Below, piece after piece: positions 53,978-64,000 of a stretch of 64,000 nucleotides of DNA. The notes beneath the pieces were generated by a model that did no database searches, was not told where the DNA came from, and was given only the letters and a program-made list of their open reading frames with translations. The first letter of the stretch is position 1, and every line of letters starts with the position of its first letter. A program made the translations under genes and the position numbers. Source of the stretch: Lichina pygmaea (taxonomy: Eukaryota; Ascomycota; Lichinomycetes; Lichinales; Lichinaceae); assembly GCA_963422465.1 (NCBI GenBank), contig OY730173.1, positions 558,001 to 622,000 of the forward strand, written 5' to 3'.

Positions 53978-54492
53978 GGCTTTAGGAAAGAAAGATCAAC
54001 CGAATCAGCACTCTTCCTACTAACTTCCCAAGTGGAAAAAGTCTGGAAGGAAGGCATGGTTGCATCTCTACTTTCTCTGGATATCTCAGGAGCCTATGAC
54101 AGAGTTCTACCTAAGATCCTCCAACAAATCCTAGAGAAAAGAAATTCCTCTCTGGCTATCTTCCTTGATTCTCTCTTTCTACACCAGTTGATCTACCACT
54201 CTTGTGTTTGATGACTCTGAGTCTTCTGCTATTCCTATCCACTGTGGAGTTCCCCAACATTCCTCTTTATCTTCTATTCTGTTTCTATTTTATATTTCTG
54301 AACTTCATGAAACTGTACACTCTCCTTCCACTAGTCTTTCTGCTCTGGGATTTGCAGATGATACAAATCTGCTTGTATTTGGATACTCTCTAAAAAGCAG
54401 CCTTCTGAAATTGAAGAACACACACCTTAAATGTCTATCATGGGCTGCAAGGCATGGAATAGTCTTCTCTCCTGAGAAATATAAAATACTTT

Positions 54493-54938
54493 GGGGTGGC
54501 ATAGTGTAGCAGGAAGCTGGTGAGAGTTTCCCACTACGTGGCACCCATGACCCGGAACTAGTGGTGTCAGGCCTGGAGAACCTGACTAAACTAGTCGTCA
54601 GTTCGAATCTGACCCACCCCACATTCTGCCACAAAAACCCCGAGATTCATAGAACTTGTCTAAGATGTACTCCTCGCAAGATGTATGAAAACCCTCCAGA
54701 AATAGCTCACCCAATATCTGTCAAGATTCACAAAACCCTCATTACTGTGGTTTTCCTATTTCCCCTACGGGGTTTGGGGTTTTCCCACAGTACATGCACT
54801 ACAAACCACACGGTGTACAGTAAATGTGTGAGGTCCCCGAGTCAAGTCTACCAGAGACAAAAATCCTTCAAGAAGTTCTGCATGGCTTAACAGCTGAATC
54901 AGTGTAAGAATCGAATCAAATCAAATCAAATCAAAAAT
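54493..54938 (+). mobile_element. tRNA-headed SINE, copy 5
   Basis: This 446-bp SINE lies in a LINE, flanked by AAAATACTTT / AAATTACTTT (to 54492 and from 54939). It starts GGGGTGGCATAGTG, with T-arm GTCAG-TTCGAAT-CTGAC and CCACCCC. The B-box core GTTCGAATC is closest here to the canonical tRNA sequence. The body frame is open (54681-54890). Confidence 0.93.
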
Positions 54939-55175
54939 AAATTACTTTATTTTTCCAGAAGAATATCACACAATCTTCAGCTTAAGCTCAGACTGGGGAA
55001 TGTGATTTTAAGACTAAAAGGAGAAGTGCAAGTATTAGGAGTATACCTGGATGCAAAACTCCACTGGCATAAGCACCAGAGAATTATTCTTCAAAAAGCT
55101 CAGAAAGCACTTTCCTTTCTTTCTAGAACTTCATATTCTACTTGAGGTTTCCCAGTTCTCACATCACATCTTGTG

Positions 55176-58100
55176 TGTGACAAGGCAATGGCAGAGCAGA
55201 ACTCAAGCCTAACTGATTCAGTAACCTTGACCTGACTTGGCTTGAGACTTGAGACTTGGATTGATGTACAAGACAAAAGACAAGGAAGGAAGAAAAAGAG
55301 AGAAGAAGAGAAGAAGCTGGGGGAGCAGGAGAAGTTCTTATAGGCAGGCGATCAGGCAACAGCAGAGCAAACAGGTAACAGTGCAGATGGAACTTCCCGG
55401 CAAGGTGCATGCAGATGGAACTTTCCGGCAGGGTGCATGACTTGTGCCAGATATACAACAAGGCAATAGCAGAGCAAACAGGCAACAGTGCAGATAGAAC
55501 TTCCTGGCAAGGTGTATGACTTGTGCCAGATATGCAACTGGGCCAGAACTGTGACATTACCCCCCTCCTTCACATGGTGAACTTCTGTGAGCCTCAGGCC
55601 ACTTGTGGGCGTAGTTCTGTGGCTGTGGTTTCCTTGGATATTTCTCATGGAAGTTGTAGATAGTGTCTTTGGTGTTGTCAAGATGCTCAATAGGCTTTTC
55701 AGTAGTATTTTCAATTGGCTATGCAGACTATTTGACCAGGTACTTGAACTTCTGTCAAGATGTTGCTGGCTTGGAGTCAAGGATTTCTTCAATCTGGAAC
55801 TTTTCATCTGTGTCTTGACCAATGACAGGGCCAGGGTGTTTATTTGATTGGCCAGGGATAGGATTAGCAGGTGTCAGATGTAGAAGGGAAATATGAAAGA
55901 CAGAGTGGATCTTGAGAATGTGTGGAAGCTCCAGATGGCAGGCACAGCTTCTGACTGTCTTCAACACCTTGAATAGTCCAATCCACTTGTCATCAAGCTT
56001 TTTACATGGGTGGCATGTTCTGATGTTCTTAGTATTCAGCCAAACAAGATCTCCAGTTTGATAGGATGGTGACAGGACTTGATGCAAATTGGCGGTGTGA
56101 GCTTGAGCTTCCTGGGATAGTTGGAGTTCAGCTTGTAACTGTTCCAGAATCTGTGTTATTTCTCCAGAGATTTCCATAGCATCTTGGTTGCAGGCTTCAC
56201 TTGTGGGTGTGATGCTGAGCTGTGGATGGAACTCTTTGTTGGCAAAGAACAGTGACATGCCAGAGGAATCAGACTGGGAGTTGTTCTGCGTGAACTCTGC
56301 CAGAGGAAGCCATTGGACCCAGTCATCTTGGAGATAGTTAACATAGGATCTCAGGTAGTGTTCAAGCTCCTGATTCTCTTGTTCTGTCTGACTATCTGTC
56401 TCTGGGTGGTGTTCTGAGGATAGTTGTAGCATGACATCAAGATGGGCACAGAGTACTTTCCAGAATAAGCTGACAAACTGACCTTCTCTGTCTGAGACAA
56501 TACTCCTGGGTAAGCTATGGGTATGGACAATAAACTGGATGAACATCCGGACAAGATGCGAGGTTGTTATCTCAGCACATAGTACAAAGTGGTGTTCTTT
56601 GGTGAGACAGTCAGTGATTACCCAGATGTGCTTGGCACCAGGGAAGCAGGCATCTCTTGACTTGGGCAAGTCAGTAATGAAATCTATAGCCAGATCCTGC
56701 CAACATTGCTGAGGTACAGGAAGAGACAGTAGCTCTCCTTGGTGATCACAGGCAGGCTTTGCTCAAGAGCAGACATGACAATTCCTGATGTACTGCTGTA
56801 TGATGTTCACTATCTTTGGCCAATAGTACCAACAAGACAGAAGATTGTGGGTCTTGGCAATCCCAGTGTGGCTAGCTATTGCTTGGTCATGGGCTTCTTG
56901 GAACAGGTGTAGGTGTAGCTCATTGTTCTCAGGGATCCAGAGTCAGTTCTTGTAGAAGAGAAAGTCATTTTCCAAGCTGCAGTCTGAGAGAGACACTTCT
57001 TGACTGTGCCTGACACCATCCCTTAGTATCTGTGACACTGTTACCACTGGATCACCTTCAGCAAGGTTGATATAGGCAGCTTGGATGACATCTGAAAGAG
57101 GTGCATCATCAGGTTCAGTGTCAACTAGTACAGCTTCTGAACATCTCAGGATCTAGATAGACTTGACTTGAACCTCTGAATGTGCAAGATTCTTGAGCTT
57201 GAGAATGACTTACTCCATGAAGTCTTGACAGGGATCACTGTCTGACAGGAGGTCTTGGGAATGTTGAGTGAGAGTGTCAGCCTTGCACTGACTGCCTGGA
57301 CAGTAGCTGATCTTGAAATTGAAGTGTGACAAGAACTCACTCCAACAGGCTTGACAGTGGGAAAGACCCTTTGACAACATGAAGTACTCCAAGTTCTTAT
57401 GATCAGAGATCACCTTGACAGGTTCTGGAGATCCTTCAAACTCTGCTCACCATTCTTCAAAGGCACAGACAAATGCCAGTAACTCTTTGTTGTAGATCTT
57501 GTAGTTGCATTCTGCTGGCAGGTGGTGGTGTGACAAGAAGGTAACAGGGTGTAGAACTCCTTCATGGTCTGGCTGTGACAGGACAGCACCAGACACATAG
57601 TCAGAAGTGTCAGTCTCAACAACACACTCCTTCTCCAGATCAAAGTGCTGCAGGATAGGTGCAGTGCTGAACATCTTCTTGATACTTTCAAACAAGCGCT
57701 GCTCTGGGGTTTCCCACTTGAAGGTAACATTCTTCTTGGTCAGAGCTGTGAGCAGGGATGCAAGCTTGGCAAAATCTTTGATGAACCAGTGGTAGAAGTT
57801 TGCAAAGACAATAAAGCTCTGCACTTCCTTGAGACTGGCAGGAGGCTTCCACTCCTTGATGGTGTCAGTCTTGGCTGGGTCCATACTCACAGATCTGGGT
57901 CAGCTGTCTTCAGTGGCAGACTGAATGATAAGGCTAAGGTACTTGACTTGATGCACTTCAAAGTCGCACTTGGAGATGTCAACTTGCAGGCTTGCATCTT
58001 GTAGTCAACTGAGAACAAGCTTGACATGCTTCTGGTGTTCCTTGAGTGTCTGACTGTAGACAAGGATGTCATCCACATAGGCAGTGCTAAAGACGTCAAG

Positions 58101-60714
58101 GATGTCAGGTCCCAAAACATTATTGATGTAGTTCTGGAACATGCTTGGAGTATTGGCAAGACCAAAGGGCATGACAAGGTATTCGTAGAGGCCTGACTGT
58201 GTGCGGAACACAGTCTTCCATTCTTCACCTTCCTTCATCTGGATACAGTTGAAGGCACCAACAATGTCAAGCTTGGTATACCACACAGCTTTGCAAAGCT
58301 GGTCCAACATCTCCTGGATCAGTGGTAGGGGGTAACAGTTCTTGATAGTGATGGTGTTGAGTGCTCTGTAGTCTGCACAGAAACATAATCCACCTTCTGG
58401 CTTCTTGACAAAGAGGACTGGTGCAGCAGCAGGTGATGAAGATGCTTGAATGAAGCTCTTGTTCAGGTTCTCTGTCAGGTACTTCTTGAGAACTTCAAGT
58501 TCTTCTCTACTCATGCTGTACAGAGGTCCAGAGGGTGCCTGGGTTCCTGGTTCTATCTTGATCTTGTGGTCAACTCCTGGGTGTAGAGGAGGAAGCTTGT
58601 CAGCGTCATCCTTGCTGAAGATGTCCAGGAACTTGTAGTACTGAGCAGGGAGAAGTGTGGCAGAATCCACACACTTCTTTGACTTCAATACCTGCTCAAT
58701 GTCTCTCAGAGAAACACTGAACACCTGGTGATCTGGCTTGGCAGCAAGGAGAGAAAATGCGGCAGCATTGATGGGGATTGGCATGGCAGAAAAAGGCTTG
58801 GGATCCTGAGGCTTTCCAGCAGACGTCTTGGCTTCAAGATCTAAAGAGATTAGATAGCTATTGTTTGACTTGAGGTATGCAGATCAGTAGTGATCTGACT
58901 TGAACATGATTGAGGTGTTTGTCTAATCAATGTGTGGCCTGTGCTTCTGGAGCCATGGCATCCCCAGAATCACATCATAGTGAAGACCAGAAGACACAAA
59001 GAGAGAGACTTCTTCCTGGTGCACACCATGGTGCTGTGGTTATGATTGTCTTGGCGAGATGTGTGGTTTGTGATGTCTTGCCATCAAACAATCACAATGT
59101 GTGTGGGTAGGGGAGAGGTTCTTGGTGAAGAGATTGTGTAAAGGAAGGACTAATGCAACCAAATGCTGAATAGCCAGAGTCAATAAGAGCATTGCACTTG
59201 AATTTCCCATCTAGGATACAAGGAAGAAACAAGCACTTGCTGTCTAACTGCTGGTCTGGAGACAGATAGCCAACATGGAGATCTTTTTCATGTCCTTGGG
59301 TGTGACGATGACCAAGGACTACTTGTTTTCCGACTCTGGAGTAGTCTCAACAGTGGCAGACTTGGTGGTGGTTGTGGTGGTGGCAACAACAGGCATGCTT
59401 TTCACTGGACAGAAGGTTGAGACATGACCTTGGTTCCCACAGTAGAAGCAGAGGCTTTTGCTTCAGCGATGTTCTCACTGTTCTGGCCTCAGATTAGAGT
59501 GGCTGAGATCCATGGTAGGACTTGGTGGCTGTGGTGTGAAGACTGGCTTGATGAACTCTGGACACAGAACTGAAGCTCCTGACTGTGGAACTGAGGCTTG
59601 GGTGGGAGGTGCTTGATGTGGACAACAAGAGTTGGCAGAAGTGGTACACAACTGGTTGTCCTGCAGCTGGCATTCCTCAACAAGCTTCTGATAGCTGATG
59701 TCCTTGAGGTTGATGCTGACAAGCTGCTTGGTAAGCTCTTCAGAGACAGTACATCAAAGATAGCACTTCAAGACCTTGTTGTTGAAGCCTGTGTGTGGAG
59801 CATACTGATTAAACTCTGTGAAGAACTTGGCAAAGGAATGGTTGGCCTGACACAAGGTGATGAGCTTCCTCTGAGCTAGGAACTCTGGGTCTGGGTCAGA
59901 GAAGGTGTTCCGGAGATCTTGGACGATGTTGTACCAGTCAATGTACTGGCCAGCTGTGATCTTAGCTGAGATGTAGGACTGCGCAGTGCCAGTTGTGCAT
60001 GAAAAGATGTACGCAATCCACGATGTTTCTGTGGGGTACCAGTCAGTGTTGAGTGTCATCTTGAGTGACAGTGATGTGATGAAGCTCTCAAGCTTCTCAT
60101 GCGTGATTTCTGTGTTTCCACTATCACCACTGAAGATCTCTGGGTCAGCAGTGTGTTCGGACTTGGACTTGGGAGTAGTGTTAGTAGCTTGAATTCACAT
60201 GAACTCTGCAAACATGTTGTGAAGGAACTTGTTATTTCCAGCAACTGGCATGGCTTGCTCTGGTTGTTAAGATATGACAAGGACGTGAACATAGCTTGGT
60301 GAAGTGTGTTATGGTTGGGTAGGTCTTTCGTAGTGTGACAAGACAATAGCAGAGCAGAACTCAAGCCTAACTGATTCAGTAACCTTGACCTGACTTGGCT
60401 TGAGACTTGAGACTTGGATTGATGTACAAGACGAAAGACAAGGAAGGAAGAAAAAGAGAGAAGAAGAGAAGAAGCTAGGGGAGCAGGAGAAGTTCTTATA
60501 GGCAGGGGATCAGGCAACAGTGGAGCAAACAGGCAACAGTGCAGATGGAACTTCCTGGCAAGGTGTGTGCAGATGGAACTTCCTGGTTGGGTGCGTGACT
60601 TGTGCCAGATATACAACAAGGCAATAGCAGAGCAAACAGGCAACAGTGCAGATGGAACTTTCTGGCAAGGTGTGTGACTTGTGCCAGATATGCAACTGGG
60701 CCAGAACTGTGACA
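55176..60714 (-). mobile_element. Ty3/gypsy retrotransposon fossil, copy B
   Basis: This reverse-strand element of 5.54 kb has two 381-bp LTRs (55176-55556, 60334-60714) and a perfect 5-bp duplication TTGTG (55171-55175, 60715-60719) in LINE DNA. Parts, read right to left: Gag ~60.3-59.5 kb, protease ~59.3-58.9, reverse transcriptase ~58.6-57.9, RNase H ~57.7-57.2, integrase ~56.8-55.95, then a chromodomain-like tail. The LTRs differ at roughly 20 of 381 positions by my count, almost all transitions, which suggests an insertion perhaps up to a few million years old, less if mutation was accelerated. The coding region is broken in several places. Confidence 0.93.
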
Positions 60715-61465
60715 TTGTGTACACTGCAATACTCAGATCTTTACTGAGTTATACTGTGGAGATCTGGTTCAATCCTCTAAGAAAATCTTCTAATATCTCT
60801 TCTCTTAGCACATTCCAGAACAAATGCCTGAGACTTATTGGAGGTGCCTTCAAAGCCACTCCATCTTTCTTATTAGAGAGTGAGCTTTTTCCTTTACCTC
60901 TAGATCTCTATTTCAAATTTCACACAGCCTGTTTTCTCTCTTCTATTCAAACCTTCTCTCTGAAAACACTTCCGGACAATATCTTTTCCAATATCTCCCA
61001 CTATGCCTCTTCTGTGAAGAAACTTTTAAAGAAATCCTCAACTATCTCCCTCTATTGGAAGTTCACTTGGTTAAACCAATTAACTACTAACCAGACTAGT
61101 TCAAGAAAAGAACTACAGAAACTCTTTGTTAAACAGTGGGAAAACTAATAGAAGGAGAAGAAAAGAAGAAGCTACTCTGGGTGGCAGGTGTTTTGTCAAA
61201 AGCCTCACTACAACAACCTGAAGCTTTACAAAAAACTACAGAAAGCTGAGACAAGTCTGCTACTACAAACCAGAACTGGGAGAATCAGCCTGGCAAGTTT
61301 TCTATTCAGAGCTGGAGTTTCAGGTTTTCCTACCTCTTTATGTGTCTGTGGTCAAGCAGAAGAGATAGTGAAATATATCACCTCTTCATGCTCTCTTTGT
61401 TCAAGTCAAAAACAGCAAGCTTCTTTCAATTCTCAAGATTTCACTTCTATTATTTTAAACCCAGA

Positions 61466-61722
61466 GTGTTGCGGTCTGTACCCTACTATCCTATCCGAGT
61501 ATAGGATTAGGGCGAGAGGTGGAAGGCAGGTTGGTTCTCGCAGGAGAGGAGTGTCAAGGAGTGTGAAGGGGTTTGGTGGAATGTTGTGGTGATGACATCT
61601 GATCAATGGCTTCGTACAAAAGGATTGTATTGAAGTAGATCTAGTTGTCTGGATCACAACATAAGTTGAAGACAATCATTCTATAAGGGAACTATCACCA
61701 GACTATATAGTGCTCAGTTCAT
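61466..61722. mobile_element. LTR-like segment of another family (fossil)
   Basis: A sharp change from LINE DNA occurs at TGTTGCGGTCTGTACC. A TCCTAT..ATAGGA inverted repeat follows within 50 bp. The TGTT start and position suggest an LTR fragment, but no second end, duplication or coding part was identified. Confidence 0.35.
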
Positions 61723-61925
61723 GAGCACAGTGAGCTCTGCTCACTTTGCTCACAGTTCATGCATGCTGCGGTGAGCTGGGTGAGCTCTGCTCACTTTGCT
61801 CACAGTTCATGCATGCTGCGGTGAGCTGGGTGAGCTCTGCTCACTTTGCTCACTTGTTCATGCACGCTGCAGCAAGCTGGGTGAGCTCTGCTCACTCTGC
61901 TCACGCATATGCATGCTGTGGCAAG
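61723..61925. repeat. Tandem repeat, ~50-bp unit, four copies
   Basis: Units of 50-51 bp based on GTGAGCTCTGCTCACTTTGCTCAC plus TTCATGCATGCTGCGGTGAGCTGG. Two units are identical over their full length, the third and fourth diverge. Each unit contains the palindromic GTGAGC..GCTCAC arms, so the array can fold into hairpins. It lies upstream of a TATA box and the Cys-rich frame. Confidence 0.9.
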
Positions 61926-62096
61926 CACCCCCTGGTTTGTCTCACTGGTCACGTGACTGGTTCCTGTGTCATGCTGTCTGGTACTTCTGTCCAGTATCCT
62001 GTCTGCTGCTTTCTGTGAGTATATAAAGACTGTGTTCCTCCTGGGTTGTAACACTATCCTCCTCTCTATCTTTCATCATCTTGATGAAATCTGGTC
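61926..62096 (+). promoter_or_regulatory. Promoter-like segment with TATA box
   Basis: TATATAAAG at 62020-62028 lies 69 bp before the ATG at 62097, followed by a CT-rich stretch typical of fungal transcription starts. A GGTCACGTGAC site lies near 61948. Together with the tandem repeat upstream it looks like an intact promoter, perhaps of LTR origin. Confidence 0.4.
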
Positions 62097-62411
62097 ATGC
62101 CTCCAAAGTCACATGTGACTGTTAGCCAAACTCAGCTTGCTGCTCAAATCTGCGATCAGGGTTTTGTTTTGTGTACACCCTGCAACTTTTGTGTTCTCCG
62201 TGGTTGTCTGTGCTTCCAGATGCTGGGAGAAGACGATAAGTTGAAATGTGCTGTGTGCACTCAGCACAGAAGGTCTTGTGTCTCTGTGTCCTGGGAATCT
62301 CTGAACATGTCCCAGGACAACCTCTGTGAGGATGTGGCTGCTGACAAGGCAACACACAACACACTCTTTGAACAACTTGCCACAGTGCAGGCTTGTCTGT
62401 CTCAGAAGTGA
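62097..62411 (+). CDS. Small Cys-rich protein, unknown
   Basis: The frame is 104 aa: MPPKSHVTVSQTQLAAQ, then a Cys-rich centre (CTPCNFCVLRGCLC, then KCAVCTQHRRSC) and an acidic, helical-looking C-terminus. The spacing CX2C..CX2CX6C suggests zinc binding, faintly like short DNA-binding fingers encoded near fungal retroelements. I do not recognise a family. It may belong to a mobile element rather than the host. Confidence 0.35.
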   Translation: MPPKSHVTVSQTQLAAQICDQGFVLCTPCNFCVLRGCLCFQMLGEDDKLKCAVCTQHRRSCVSVSWESLNMSQDNLCEDVAADKATHNTLFEQLATVQACLSQK

Positions 62412-62880
62412 AAGGTGTTGGAGGGTGCTGAGGTCTGTGCGAGGCAGAAGCTTCAGTGCTTGGTGAAAGAGATGGAGTCAGATGGCGAGGATTTGACTTG
62501 ATCAGTTATTGACACATCCCTCCTGCAGGCTGAGCTGTTTGGTCCTACTTCTGCCAAAACTGTCGCAGAAGAAGCTGGCAGTTCACAAGGTTCTTGAGTG
62601 GTTCCCAGGTATTTTCTGAGTCTGGGTATTCTTTCCACTTGACAAGGTATTGCTGACTTTTTCTAGCCAGGATCTGTTCAACTTCAAACTCTTGTTCTTC
62701 TTCAGGTTCATAATGGAATGTTTCCTGCAAGGGTGTGCTCTGGTCGGCTGGTTCAATCATTGATATATGAAAGTTTGGATAGACTCTGGCATCCCTTGGT
62801 AGTCGTATCTTGATGTTGACTGGTTCTGTTTTCTCTTTGACTGAAAATAGTCTGACCTTGATATTGTCAAGTTTCTTTGT
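62412..62880 (-). mobile_element. Ty3 integrase C-terminus and chromodomain (fossil)
   Basis: The reverse strand (about 62880-62545) encodes the end of a Ty3/gypsy polyprotein of a different family: VYPNFHISMIEPAD after the integrase core, then a clear chromodomain (EFEVEQILARKSQQYLVKW, KEYPDSENTWEPLKNL). Only this end is present; it is cut off at both sides, so it is a fossil fragment. Confidence 0.8.
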
Positions 62881-64000
62881 CTTTGGCCTGCGAAGACTCA
62901 AACCTCCACGCGGTGCAGGCTGGGAACCTCGGGGCAGCGATGGCAGGCAGTCTCCCAAGCTGCTTGTAGTCGCTGCACCGAGAGCTAATTGAGTCACCGG
63001 TCAAGCTGCTGGTGCCCGTGGAGTGACGGGCCACCGGAGGTGTCGTGCAGGCACCCTGGACACCCCTGTGAAGTGACATCAGCAGAACAGAGGACTTCGA
63101 CCAAACTGGTTATGAAAACCACCTGACGGATGTCTACCGTGTACGCTACAGCCTGAAGCCAGCCTTGCAACTGGTGGATGTGAAGTCTAGACACCTGACA
63201 GGGCACCTCTGGAGTAGACGAGAGGAGTTCCTATCACACACCCCCCTTCTGGCAGAGTCTCCAGCAGCTGATGCATCGAGGATCTTGTTCTAGGAGGGGA
63301 GTGATGTCTGTACTGCGGTGTTGTTAATCAAACGGGGACTACGTGTTAAAGAAGGTGAGCAGGTGGCACGAAGAGTTTCCGCCACTCCAGTACCTAAGGG
63401 CTGTGTGATAGTCAAAGTGCTGGCTTGATGGTTTTGCCTAAGGTCTTGCCACAGATTCTCTTCGGGCCACCTACGGACCGGGGCTAGGGCACTGGAGGTT
63501 CTCCAGTGGGCCACCACGTACATCCGGGGTCCCACAGGCGACAGCGGGCAGACGGAGACTTCTCCCTACTTGGTTAGTGGGCTGGAAAGGCAGTCCTGCA
63601 GGTGCTGGCATGGCCTGCAGGGTCTGTAGAGCCTGCGAGGCATGGTCGGCCTCTGTACAAGAGATCTACAGAGATAACACGAAACAGCGAGAGCTGCGGG
63701 GCGTGGTATATAATGGCAGTGACGGCAGTAGGGTCTGGGCCTACTACGAGACTGTCTATATGGCCCGAGAGGACAGAAGCGCATGCCAGTCCGTACAGAG
63801 TGCAGGCTCAGGCTGCAAATGACAGACTCAAGGAGCAAACTGCAGTTGGAGCGTGGGCTCCGGGCTGGCAACCCGGCGCTCCGAAGCAGGACCTAGGGGT
63901 GAGTGTACACGGCGGAGCGCAAAAGACCTCAGGACTGCGGGGAAGCGTGGCAGAGACCCTGCACGGGATGTCGACTCTGCGCTATACCTCGGCATAGCTC
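62881..64000. mobile_element. GC-rich LTR-element fragment reaching the window end (fossil)
   Basis: GC content rises sharply at about 62880. Around 63100-63290 the forward strand reads like the tail of a polyprotein, followed by a purine tract (AGGAGGGGAGTGA) and, at 63305, TGTCTGTACTGCGGTG, the arrangement of a polypurine tract and 3' LTR. A TATATAATGG box lies near 63707. The LTR end is not identified and may lie outside the window. Frames here are short. Confidence 0.4.

Larger units (their letters stand above)
53978..61465 (+). mobile_element. LINE-A RT half, split by a SINE and by gypsy copy B
   Basis: LINE sequence is 53978-54492, 54939-55175 and 60720-61465. It runs from GFRKERSTESALF in RT to the NPE.. 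segment close to the C-terminus, where it is cut off by unrelated DNA at 61466. It carries several stops and small changes, including loss of frame after KILQQIL, and is more decayed than the other LINE-A copies. The SINE and gypsy insertions both have target duplications. Confidence 0.8.

Noticed and set aside
61723-61925. CRISPR-like array
   Set aside because: The units are contiguous tandem repeats without unique spacers, in a eukaryotic genome.

Overview
The window is nuclear DNA of a filamentous ascomycete (Pezizomycotina; finer placement is inference). Host genes have short introns (52-152 nt, two of about 0.4 kb), CpG-rich coding sequence, and products typical of that group: an LDB19-type alpha-arrestin, a DUF7719-like membrane protein, fungal-style RAD5, MIP1 and complex I genes.

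Layout. 1-17154 is a GC-rich gene block: MSP1 AAA ATPase (-), DUF7719-like protein (+), LDB19-type arrestin (-), NDUFB7 (+), an unknown 449-aa protein under a CRE-rich upstream region (+), NDUFAF6 (-) and RAD5 (+). I could join exons for most of these from reading frame, splice sites and family motifs. 17888-34026 and 37757-64000 are AT-richer, CpG-poor nests of retroelements. Between them sits one host gene, MIP1 (mitochondrial DNA polymerase, 34432-37670), as an isolated island.

The repeat nests hold: (i) a two-ORF LINE family (subfamily A and a diverged subfamily B), including one copy at 27220-32667 with both ORFs open; (ii) five copies of a roughly 440-bp SINE with a tRNA-like head, each flanked by a target-site duplication, whose last 45 or so bases and (ATCAAA)n tail match the 3' end of the LINE; (iii) fossils of one Ty3/gypsy family (two multi-kilobase copies, one solo LTR, one LINE-interrupted LTR); (iv) LTR relics of other families, a second LINE family with a (CAAT)n tail, and a chromodomain-bearing Ty3 fossil near the right end. 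Target-site duplications let part of the insertion order be read: LINE, then gypsy LTR inside LINE, then LINE inside that LTR; SINEs inside LINE, inside LTR and inside gypsy.

The observation I consider most likely to be new is the fungal LINE/SINE pair: a tRNA-headed SINE with a hairpin insert in the tRNA-like part, a 69-codon frame kept open in four of five copies, and a tail shared with a LINE that still has full-length ORFs in the same locus. Several host genes act in mitochondria (MSP1, NDUFB7, NDUFAF6, MIP1), but they are not an operon and the grouping may be chance. All functional calls come from reading motifs by eye; no database search was run.
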